7,290 nt of DNA from Bacteriovoracaceae bacterium (GTDB taxonomy: Bacteria; Bdellovibrionota; Bacteriovoracia; Bacteriovoracales; Bacteriovoracaceae), in contig JAGOVR010000076.1 in the NCBI GenBank assembly GCA_018060635.1, positions 1 through 7,290 of the forward strand, given 5' to 3'. The notes below the pieces were generated by a model, which saw nothing but the letters and a program-made list of their open reading frames with translations, had not been told where the DNA came from and ran no database searches. The translations under genes were made by a program, and so were the position numbers. Shown in pieces: positions 1 through 5,987 of the stretch; within the stretch, counting starts at the first letter, position 1; every line of letters begins with the position of its first letter.

Positions 1-956
1 AAGGTAGCCAAGAGAAAACGATCACAACCCACAGAAGTTTCAACAACAAAAGGAATAAATTTTTTATTGCCATCTTGCTGATCTACAAACATAAGACTCT
101 TCTTAGAAAATTCCATGTGTTGTTTGAGATCAAAATCAGTACGCGAATGAATGCCTTCTAATTCTCCAAAACCCATAGGGAATTCATATTCAATATCTAC
201 TGCCGCATCCGCATAGTGCGCTAATTTATCTGCAGGATGGGGAGAGAATTTAAGTTTTTCTTTGCGCAAACCATGATCTATATGCCACTGCATACGGTTT
301 GCCTTCCACTCTTCCATGGTTTCTTTTTGTGTCCCTGGCTTAATAAAATATTGCATTTCCATTTGTTCAAATTCACGAGTTCTAAAAATAAAATTCCCTG
401 GAGTAATTTCATTACGAAAAGCTTTTCCAATTTGGGCTATTCCAAAGGGAAGTGTGTGACGCATAGATGTTTGCACGTTGAGAAAGTTAACAAAAATTCC
501 TTGAGCTGTTTCTGGTCTTAAGTAAACCACCGAAGCCGTATCTTCTACAGGCCCCATGCTAGTTTTAAACATAAGGTTAAAATCACGAGGTTCAGTAAAA
601 CTATCTTTAGTTTTACACTGGGGACAGGGCATTTTTAAATCAATTTGGTCCGCACGAAAACGAAACTTACACTGACGACAATCCACCATAGGATCAGAAA
701 AGCCGTCCACGTGTCCTGATGCTTTCCACACAGTGGGCTCCATAAGAATGGCGGCATCAATTCCTTCTACATCTTCCCTATATGTCATGGCCTTCCACCA
801 AGCCGATTTAATATTTTGTTTAAGCTCTACACCTAGCGGTCCATAATCCCAACAACCACCTAAGCCTCCATAAATTTCTGAACTTTGAAAAATAAATCCA
901 CGCATTTTGCACAATGAGGTAAGGTCAGCTAAGGATTTGAGATTTTCTTCTTGCAT
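1..956 (-). CDS. glyQS: Glycyl-tRNA synthetase, single-chain type, C-terminus cut by window
   Basis: This enzyme attaches glycine to tRNA-Gly in the cytoplasm, using ATP; it is a class II synthetase of the homodimeric (non alpha2/beta2) type. My reverse translation gives 318 codons from an ATG at 956, running off the left edge. The N-terminus has the family's YGGLGGCWDYGPLG segment (residues 29-42). A CxxC pair at 93-96 and another at 111-114 could bind zinc. YLRPETAQGIF lies at 145-155, class II motif 2 (FRNEITPGNFIFRTREFEQ) at about 180-198, and the beginning of motif 3 (ETSVGCDR) at 306-313. The usual length is about 440-460 residues, so roughly the last 130, including the anticodon-binding domain, lie outside. 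The ATG is supported by GGAG eight bases upstream. It lies 106 bp downstream of the ABC exporter on the same strand and may be co-transcribed or have its own promoter. Identification is firm. Confidence 0.96.
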   Translation of the reverse strand, partial: MQEENLKSLADLTSLCKMRGFIFQSSEIYGGLGGCWDYGPLGVELKQNIKSAWWKAMTYREDVEGIDAAILMEPTVWKASGHVDGFSDPMVDCRQCKFRFRADQIDLKMPCPQCKTKDSFTEPRDFNLMFKTSMGPVEDTASVVYLRPETAQGIFVNFLNVQTSMRHTLPFGIAQIGKAFRNEITPGNFIFRTREFEQMEMQYFIKPGTQKETMEEWKANRMQWHIDHGLRKEKLKFSPHPADKLAHYADAAVDIEYEFPMGFGELEGIHSRTDFDLKQHMEFSKKSLMFVDQQDGNKKFIPFVVETSVGCDRFLLAT

Positions 957-1032
957 GGATAGAACTCCAAAAATAGGGATTTTTTATGCTTTGTTATAGC
1001 ATTTGGTGAGGCTGTTTTTAAAGGGGAAACTT

Positions 1033-1051
1033 GTTTTTTAAAAGAAAAAAC
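1033..1051 (-). terminator. Weak AT-only inverted repeat after the exporter gene
   Basis: GTTTTTT and AAAAAAC face each other around a five-base loop, 12 bases past the exporter stop codon. The stem is almost entirely A-T, so it would be a poor terminator and readthrough into glyQS is likely. Low confidence that it acts as a terminator. Confidence 0.2.
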
Positions 1052-1062
1052 CTATCCTAAAC

Positions 1063-2772
1063 TTACCCTAAGCTTAATTGATAAAGTCTGAAATACTCTC
1101 CCTGCTTTTGCATAAGAGCACTATGTGTCCCAGACTCTACAATCATACCTTCTTTCAGTACCACAATTTTATCATAGTTTTGAATAGTCGAAAGACGATG
1201 GGCCACAGCTAAAATAGTCTTATCTTGTCCTAACTGTTCGAGTGCTTTTTGTACCATTTTTTCTGATTCATTATCCAGAGCGGAGGTTGCCTCATCAAAA
1301 AGGAGAATAGGAGCATTGGCCAAATAAGCTCTGGCAATGGTAAGTCGTTGAGCCTGTCCACCTGACAACTTAATACCACGATCTCCGATCATGGTTTCTA
1401 AACCTTGGGGAAGAGCTTGCACAAAATCTAAAGCCTCCGCCACTTTTAAAGCTTCCGTAATTTTATCTATGGGATAGCTTTTGCCCAAACATAAATTTTC
1501 CCTGACCGTATCATGAAAAAGAAAAATATCTTGGCTGACTAATCCAAACTGACTACGTAAAGAATCTAAGGTCATCTCTTCCAAAGGAATTCCATCAAAG
1601 AGAATAGCTCCTTTTTTGTGAGGATAAAGACGCAGTAAAAGATTAATAAGTGTCGTTTTTCCTGAACCTGAAAGACCTACCAAAGCCACTTTTTCCCCTT
1701 TTTTAATCGCGAGAGAAAAATCTTTGAGCACTTCTTTTTCACCATAGGAAAAAGTAAGATGACTAACAGTAATACCTTGTTTAAAACTTTCAATTTTTTG
1801 AGAACCCGAATCCTTTTCTTCCTCTAAATCTAAAACTTGAAAAATACGCTTTGAAGCGGCTAAGGCTTGATTCATCTTCACATTGGCCTGACTAAATTTC
1901 CGAATAGGATCCATAAATAAAGCTAAGGCTGTGACAAAACTGATAAACCCTCCTGTGGTGAGCTCTCCAGAAGCAACTCGGTGGTGAGCAAAAAGAATAA
2001 CTCCCACAAAAGCCATAGCACCAACCAGTTCTACCAAAGGATGGGCATTTTCCTCTATTTTGCTGGTTTTCATAATAGAGAGAAAATTAAAATCTTGAGC
2101 TTTCTTAAGTCTTTGTAAAAAATAATTTTGCAAGTTAAAAGCTTTACCAATTTTTTGTCCTGCGAGTCCTTCTTGCAAATGATGCGTCATCTCTCCCATG
2201 GAAGCCTGAACTTCGCTGGTGTGTTTACGTATTTTATTTCCTGATTTTTGAAAGATAATTACAAACAAAGGAAAAACCACACAGACCACTAAACTTAATT
2301 GCCAGTCCCGATAAAAAGCCAGACTTAATAAAAAAAGTGCAGTGAGAGGTTCTCTGACTAAATCCACACTGGCCCTAAATCCTTGAGATAAAATCTGCGT
2401 GTCACTCAAAGCATGGGACATGAGTTCCCCTACTTTATTTTGAGTAAAATAAGTCAGTGGAAGTTTTTGAAATTTGGCATAAAGTTTTAAACGCAAATCA
2501 CAGGTAGCGTGTTCCACCACTTTCCGAATCCAAAAAAAATGAAAAAAACGAAAAGGATAATTAAGGAGAGCAAGTCCTAAAAGAATAGCGCAAAGAAAAA
2601 AAACATCTCTTTGAGACGAAGCCGAGCTTAAGCCCTGATCAAAAATAGGTTTAACAAGATAAGCTTGGTAAACCTTCACTCCCGCTAAGGGAATAGAAAA
2701 AAGGAGCGAGCCAATGACTAATCGTAGATGAGAACGGAGGTAAGGATAAAGTGTTTTAATAAGTTTTAACAT
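1063..2772 (-). CDS. msbA: MsbA-family ABC exporter (lipid A / multidrug type)
   Basis: A 569-residue half-transporter with a fused membrane domain and ATPase, expected to work as an inner-membrane homodimer. Hydrophobic helices fill residues 15-310. The nucleotide-binding domain follows: A-loop Tyr343, Walker A GLSGSGKTT (366-374), Q-loop Gln414, signature LSGGQ (469-473), Walker B ILLFDE (489-494) and switch His525. All catalytic residues are present, so it should be active. Length and layout match MsbA, which flips lipid A-core across the inner membrane. The nearby gmhB-like gene, which acts in heptose synthesis for LPS, agrees with that, but related exporters of drugs or other lipids cannot be excluded from sequence alone. 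An in-frame TAA lies 12 bases before the ATG, so the start cannot be further upstream. The bases just before it read CCCTCC, with no Shine-Dalgarno. It is transcribed towards glyQS. Confidence 0.9.
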   Translation of the reverse strand: MLKLIKTLYPYLRSHLRLVIGSLLFSIPLAGVKVYQAYLVKPIFDQGLSSASSQRDVFFLCAILLGLALLNYPFRFFHFFWIRKVVEHATCDLRLKLYAKFQKLPLTYFTQNKVGELMSHALSDTQILSQGFRASVDLVREPLTALFLLSLAFYRDWQLSLVVCVVFPLFVIIFQKSGNKIRKHTSEVQASMGEMTHHLQEGLAGQKIGKAFNLQNYFLQRLKKAQDFNFLSIMKTSKIEENAHPLVELVGAMAFVGVILFAHHRVASGELTTGGFISFVTALALFMDPIRKFSQANVKMNQALAASKRIFQVLDLEEEKDSGSQKIESFKQGITVSHLTFSYGEKEVLKDFSLAIKKGEKVALVGLSGSGKTTLINLLLRLYPHKKGAILFDGIPLEEMTLDSLRSQFGLVSQDIFLFHDTVRENLCLGKSYPIDKITEALKVAEALDFVQALPQGLETMIGDRGIKLSGGQAQRLTIARAYLANAPILLFDEATSALDNESEKMVQKALEQLGQDKTILAVAHRLSTIQNYDKIVVLKEGMIVESGTHSALMQKQGEYFRLYQLSLG

Positions 2773-2831
2773 GGAGGGATTTTACCTTTAACTCATACTT
2801 AATGTAAAAGAATATGCTTTCGTTTCCTATA

Positions 2832-2857
2832 ATTTTAAGAATATTAAAGAGCTTTTG
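2832..2857. repeat. 26-bp direct repeat, copy 1
   Basis: This copy matches 4426-4451 at 25 of 26 positions; the only difference is G at 2849 against A at 4443. The core TTTTAA-GAATA-TTAAAA type sequence is partly palindromic. In this copy the right end runs into a small hairpin, AGAGC-TTTT-GCTCT (2848-2861). It sits between the divergent exporter and DUF1016 genes, 30 bases before the DUF1016 start. It may be a boundary of an inserted segment or a duplicated regulatory element. Confidence 0.8.
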
Positions 2858-2887
2858 CTCTCTCCCAGCATAATGTAAAATTTATTA

Positions 2888-3600
2888 ATGAGTGAATTTG
2901 ATAAAAACTATATTGAATTTTTAAATGATCTCAAAAGTAAAATTTTAACTTCACGCTATCAAACAGTAAGAATAGTTAATACTGAACTTATTTTACTTTA
3001 TTGGGAGATTGGTCAGGCACTTTTACAAAGACAAAAAAGTGAAGGTTGGGGAAGTCAAGTTATTCAACGACTAGCTCATGATCTCAATAAAAATTTCCCT
3101 GAGATGAAAGGATTTAGTTATAGAAATTTAAAATATATGCGTCAATTTGCATTGGAATGGTCGACCCAGTCAATTAGGCAACAGGCTGTTGCCCAATTAC
3201 CTTGGGGGCATAACATCGTTCTTCTGCAAAAAATCACTAATAATCCTGATAGGTTATGGTATGCTCAACAACCTTGCACAAGCCTCAGTCTGACCTTGCT
3301 AATAATCTTTTAAAAGACCCTTATATTTTTGATTTTCTCTCAATTGGAAAGGAAATCCAAGAACGTGAAATTGAAAAAAATCTAGTAGACCATATTCAGA
3401 AATTTTTATTAGAACTGGGAGCTGGTTTTGCTTATGTGGGAAGGCAAGTACACTTAGACGTGGGAGGACGGGATTTTTATATTGATCTCCTTTTTTATCA
3501 CACAAAACTTCACTGTTATGTTGTGATTGAACTTAAAGCTGGCGAATTTAAACCTGAATATATTGGAAAACTTAATTTTTATTTATCAGCGGTGGCTTGA
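2888..3600 (+). pseudogene. Degraded DUF1016 (YhcG-type) PDDEXK nuclease gene
   Basis: Two reading frames together encode most of a DUF1016 family protein, a putative PDDEXK nuclease often found in defence islands and beside type I restriction genes. The first frame (2888-3313) gives the N-terminal DUF1016_N domain, from YIEFLNDLKSKI to WGHNIVLLQKI...RLWYAQQ. The second frame resumes near 3270 with HKPQSDLANNLLKDPYIFDFL and carries the nuclease core GGRDFYIDLLFYH...YVVIELKAGEFKPEYIGK. The catalytic Asp and the Glu-x-Lys are still readable. Compared with the family as I know it, about 30 residues (the GWSRN...QIES...GKAITNF region) are missing at the junction, with a change of frame. The protein then stops at FYLSAVA, some 80 residues early. 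Family members are usually about 340-350 residues. So there are two separate lesions, and an active full-length protein is unlikely. No Shine-Dalgarno is visible before the ATG. Confidence 0.85.
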
Positions 3601-3625
3601 ATTTAAACCGTCTATAAGTTATAAT
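3597..3625 (+). promoter_or_regulatory. Candidate sigma-70 promoter with consensus spacing
   Basis: TTGAAT at 3597-3602 and a perfect TATAAT at 3620-3625 are separated by exactly 17 bases. The -35 box overlaps the TGA that ends the broken nuclease gene. Transcription would begin near 3632 and meet the hairpin and T-run at 3638-3694 about 60 bases later. AT-rich DNA yields such boxes by chance, so this is good but not proven. Confidence 0.5.
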
Positions 3626-3631
3626 GGAGAC

Positions 3632-3694
3632 AAGATTCCCCAAGTTGGCCAATCCCACTGTACCTAGTAGGTGGTGATGCCACTGGGGTTTTTT
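3632..3694 (+). ncRNA. Candidate short structured RNA
   Basis: The predicted transcript from the promoter at 3597-3625 is about 60 bases and nearly all of it folds. Outer stem CCCCA (3638-3642) pairs with TGGGG (3684-3688). The stem continues as TGGC (3646-3649) with GCCA (3679-3682), CAC (3656-3658) with GTG (3674-3676), and an apical ACCT-AGT-AGGT hairpin (3662-3672). A run of six T follows. It is more GC-rich than its surroundings. It lies at the 3' end of the Abi/HEPN gene on the opposite strand and contains no plausible ORF. I do not recognise it as a known RNA family; it could simply be a long terminator for the upstream gene. Confidence 0.35.
3638..3694 (+). terminator. Rho-independent terminator, long interrupted hairpin
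   Basis: The stem CCCCA...TGGGG, extended inward by TGGC/GCCA and an apical ACCT/AGGT hairpin, is followed directly by TTTTTT (3689-3694). The T-run overlaps the stop codon of the convergent Abi gene (3693-3695). It works in the plus direction only; there is no T-run on the other side, so the Abi transcript is not obviously stopped here. Confidence 0.75.
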
Positions 3695-4346
3695 ATTTCA
3701 ACATAATTGCTTGGCGTTTTAATAATTCTTCAATATCTCTTTCAGAATCACTAAAGCTTTTCAAAAGAAGATCACGGTTCATCCAACTAATGAGTTCTTT
3801 TATTTGATGATGGTATGTACCTAGATTTGTCCAATGCCAAATAGGTTCATAATGAAAAATCCTATTTCTAAGATTCCTGATTTCACGCAGTGATTTTTTA
3901 ATTTTAAAAATATCTCTTTGAGAATTTGTGGCTTCAGGAAATTGTGTCCTAATATTTGACTTATGAATTTCTAAATACGGGCGATCGTAAAGATTTACCC
4001 AAAAACTAAAACTTAGTTCTGCAATAATTCGACAATCTTCTAATGTTCTCTTTTTGCGAATAAGTTTATCCACTGCCTCTCTTATTTTGTGCTGTTCACT
4101 TTTTTGAATAATAGAATGTGACTCATATTTTAATAACCAATGTTGATCCTTTAAATAATCTGAAAAAGCTTTGTGCAAAGTATTCCTGAGCGATACCTCG
4201 AGAATATTGAGTGGTGCATAGAAGGAGCGACTCATTTCAATATTATAATTATAACGAATGAGACGAGCATCCAGATGGTTATGGGAATAGCTCCTATAAC
4301 CTTCTAGTCTTTCCGATGAAATCAGTTCTTCAATCGTTTTCACCAT
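3693..4346 (-). CDS. Abi-family protein with HEPN ribonuclease motif
   Basis: A 217-residue protein resembling the Abi-like (Abi_2 / AbiD-AbiF type) family, in which several members abort phage infection. Family-like segments are SFYAPLNILEVSLRNTLHKAF (about 41-61), IIAELSFSFWVNLY (107-120) and LRNRIFHYEPI (159-169). The last contains R160-N161-x3-H165, the canonical HEPN R-polar-x3-H catalytic motif, so RNA cleavage is the likely activity. The protein looks full length and intact, unlike the neighbouring nuclease gene. No membrane segment or signal peptide is seen. The ATG at 4346 is followed directly by GTG, which could also start; no strong Shine-Dalgarno precedes either. It converges with the DUF1016 pseudogene and a structured element, and diverges from the membrane-protein gene. 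Its antitoxin or trigger, if any, is not evident. Family assignment is good; the antiphage role is inferred. Confidence 0.82.
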   Translation of the reverse strand: MVKTIEELISSERLEGYRSYSHNHLDARLIRYNYNIEMSRSFYAPLNILEVSLRNTLHKAFSDYLKDQHWLLKYESHSIIQKSEQHKIREAVDKLIRKKRTLEDCRIIAELSFSFWVNLYDRPYLEIHKSNIRTQFPEATNSQRDIFKIKKSLREIRNLRNRIFHYEPIWHWTNLGTYHHQIKELISWMNRDLLLKSFSDSERDIEELLKRQAIMLK

Positions 4347-4425
4347 ATTATCATTTTCGTCTTTTTATGATTTATAGTAAATTTCTCCTGCTTAATTTTG
4401 CCTTTGTTTTCATTTATTTTTTATT

Positions 4426-4451
4426 ATTTTAAGAATATTAAAAAGCTTTTG
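4426..4451. repeat. 26-bp direct repeat, copy 2
   Basis: This is the partner of 2832-2857, 1594 bp downstream in the same orientation. This copy contains a perfect AAAAGCTTTT palindrome, and TTTTAA-GAATA-TTAAAA forms a second inverted repeat. It lies in the intergenic region between the Abi gene and the membrane-protein gene, 14 bases before the first possible start of the latter. The 119-bp intergenic region is otherwise very AT-rich, with no GC-containing hairpin. Confidence 0.8.
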
Positions 4452-4465
4452 ATTTAATCTTAAAA

Positions 4466-4861
4466 ATGGCATTATTTGAGAGCTGTATGAAATTTAATTT
4501 AGAAGACAATTATATCCGAACCAGCATTAAAGTTTTCACTTTTCTTATGATTTCTTTTTATCCTGTCTCTTTTAGACTTTCTGACGATGGAAGAGAACTT
4601 AGTTGGATCGGACTTCTAAAAGCTCTTTCTTTTGGCACCGTTTTAAACATTGGAATGTTCTTAACATTATCTAAAATTGGATTAAGATGGAAAATAATAA
4701 CCTTATTTTTTCTTCTGATTTCTTTTTTAGCAGATTTTTGCATTTTCTTTTTGCCTTATCATGTCTCTGATCTTGCAATTATCACTTCTTATTTCTCTGC
4801 ATTTTACGTTTTATTTATTATAATATTAGTGGTAAGACATAAGCGTGAAAAACCTTCCTAA
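4466..4861 (+). CDS. Small four-helix membrane protein, unknown function
   Basis: I do not recognise a family. The 131-residue product is strongly hydrophobic, with four likely transmembrane helices at about residues 20-37, 48-67, 75-97 and 102-123, and a basic tail RHKREK. It is probably an inner-membrane protein. Two starts are possible: ATG 4466, without a Shine-Dalgarno, or ATG 4487 (Met8), which has GAGAG four bases upstream and gives a 124-residue protein. The second is slightly better supported. Its last 17 bases overlap the next gene in another frame, implying co-transcription and probably coupled translation. Because the next gene resembles a toxin domain, this could be a membrane immunity protein; that is inference from position only. 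Confidence 0.75.
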   Translation: MALFESCMKFNLEDNYIRTSIKVFTFLMISFYPVSFRLSDDGRELSWIGLLKALSFGTVLNIGMFLTLSKIGLRWKIITLFFLLISFLADFCIFFLPYHVSDLAIITSYFSAFYVLFIIILVVRHKREKPS

Positions 4862-5495
4862 TATTATTGACATTAGATTAAATGGCCCCTCTGAACTTTA
4901 TGATCTTATTGACAAAAATTACAAACCCATGCCTAAGAATCTTGATGGCACTATTCGTAATGAAGGTGTTCATCTACATAATAACGATATCGATGCCTTA
5001 AGACATGCCTATGTTAGCGGTCTCTATACTATTGAGTATGGTGAAAAAACTGCGGATTTTTTAGGAAGGATTAATGAATTGGGATCTAAGTTAAAAAGGG
5101 ATTCACAACCTAAAAGTGAAAACATGGATCTATGGAACAATGCCGTTGGAAGAAAATATGGCAAAAAAGCTAAATCTAGGAAAGAACTTTTTGATTTATT
5201 GACGAAGGCCCTGAAAAATGGAGAACTTATCATTGATTTAGAAGATAAACGCAAATATCGAGGAGCCAAGATAATTAAGCGACTCCCGAAATCTTTGGTT
5301 ATCACTATTCAAGAAACTAAGAGTGGAGAAAATATTCAGTATTACGATATTGGGAAACAGGAAGTTTATTCTAAGGAAGAATTTCTCGCTTTAATTAAGC
5401 AAGGGAAGTATCCTAACTACTCTTTTAAAAAAGTGGGTGAAAATGAATATCCTATTTCCAAAAGAGATCGTTTTGATTTCAATAACCTTGGTTAA
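4845..5495 (+). CDS. DUF6973-like protein, possible toxin/effector domain
   Basis: A 216-residue soluble protein with no signal peptide or membrane helix. The middle carries HNNDIDALRHAY (45-56), then a Glu/Gly-containing helix (64-80), then ENMDLWNNAVGRKYG (92-106). The D-A-x-R-H-A ... M-D-L-x-N-N-x-x-G-R pattern is one I associate with DUF6973, a domain found alone and at the C-terminus of large polymorphic toxins. The conserved Asp, Arg, His and Asn residues suggest an enzymatic site, but the chemistry is unknown to me. The start is GTG 4845, the only start near the front of the frame since an in-frame TAA lies 12 bases upstream; the next is Met28. It overlaps the membrane-protein gene by 17 bp and ends 9 bp before gmhB, so the three genes may form one transcript. 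The family call is from memory of the motif and is moderate. Confidence 0.65.
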   Translation: MKNLPNIIDIRLNGPSELYDLIDKNYKPMPKNLDGTIRNEGVHLHNNDIDALRHAYVSGLYTIEYGEKTADFLGRINELGSKLKRDSQPKSENMDLWNNAVGRKYGKKAKSRKELFDLLTKALKNGELIIDLEDKRKYRGAKIIKRLPKSLVITIQETKSGENIQYYDIGKQEVYSKEEFLALIKQGKYPNYSFKKVGENEYPISKRDRFDFNNLG

Positions 5496-5504
5496 TTTAA
5501 ATTT

Positions 5505-5987
5505 ATGATAAAAGCACTTTTTTTAGATCGAGACGGAACGCTTATTGTAGATAAGCACTATCAAAAAGATGCTCACGCTATTACATACCTTCCTCATATT
5601 TTTGAAGCATTAGCTCTTTTTAAAAAAAATGATTATGAACTTTTTATTGTCACCAATCAATCGGGCATTGCCAGAGGGCTACTTAATTTACATGATGTGA
5701 ATTTAATTCATCAAAAGATGAATGCCGATCTCCTCTCTCACTCTATTCCTCCTTTTGCTGACATCGCTCTTTGTCCTCATGCTCCCGATGATCATTGTCT
5801 TTGCCGTAAACCCTCTCCTAAAATGATTTTGGATTTAGCACAAAAATGGGATGTAGATTTAAGTCAAAGCTTTATGGTAGGAGACAAAGAGTCAGATATT
5901 GAAGCGGGAAAAAATGCAGGAACAAAAACTTTTCTTATAACAAAGACAGATTCTCTCTATACTTTGGCCTGTGATCTTTTTAAGTAA
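5505..5987 (+). CDS. gmhB: D-glycero-D-manno-heptose 1,7-bisphosphate 7-phosphatase (HAD family)
   Basis: GmhB removes the 7-phosphate from heptose bisphosphate on the way to the ADP- or GDP-heptose used in LPS core or other surface glycans. HAD motif I is FLDRDGTL (6-13), with nucleophile Asp8 and acid/base Asp10. Motif II is TNQSG (50-54). The zinc site typical of this subgroup is C90, H92, C98 and C100, followed by RKPSP with Lys102. Motif IV is GDKESD (126-131). At 160 residues it is shorter than the E. coli enzyme (about 190), but all motifs are present. The closely related histidinol-phosphatase domain of HisB shares this architecture and is the main alternative; the absence of his genes nearby and the MsbA-type neighbour favour GmhB. 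It starts 9 bp after the DUF6973-like gene, with no clear Shine-Dalgarno. Its stop overlaps recO's stop by 8 bp, tail-to-tail. Confidence 0.88.
   Translation: MIKALFLDRDGTLIVDKHYQKDAHAITYLPHIFEALALFKKNDYELFIVTNQSGIARGLLNLHDVNLIHQKMNADLLSHSIPPFADIALCPHAPDDHCLCRKPSPKMILDLAQKWDVDLSQSFMVGDKESDIEAGKNAGTKTFLITKTDSLYTLACDLFK

Noticed and set aside
237..521. 94-residue plus-strand open frame
   Set aside because: Lies wholly antisense to glyQS, which has clear synthetase motifs throughout; composition is not protein-like.
986..1002. ATGCT...AGCAT inverted repeat upstream of glyQS
   Set aside because: Only 5 bp of stem, with no T-run on the correct side for either strand; probably chance.
3256..3320. 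Programmed frameshift joining the two DUF1016 frames
   Set aside because: A conserved stretch of about 30 residues is absent at the junction, no slippery heptamer is evident, and the C-terminus is also lost, so deletion and decay explain it better.
3299..3505. 68-residue minus-strand open frame
   Set aside because: Antisense to the PDDEXK core of the DUF1016 pseudogene; no recognisable feature.
3590..3665. Short plus-strand frame reading through the hairpin (RWLEFKPSISYNGDK...)
   Set aside because: No start codon, only about 25 residues and no family I recognise; possibly a remnant, but unsupported.
3641..3688. Integron attC-like site suggested by GTTGGC and a folded palindrome
   Set aside because: The GTTGGCC does not fit the GTTRRRY core and there is no matching RYYYAAC partner; the T-run fits a terminator.
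4558..4743. 61-residue minus-strand open frame
   Set aside because: Shadow of the membrane-protein gene on the other strand.
5024..5305. 93-residue minus-strand open frame
   Set aside because: Antisense to the conserved motif region of the DUF6973-like gene.
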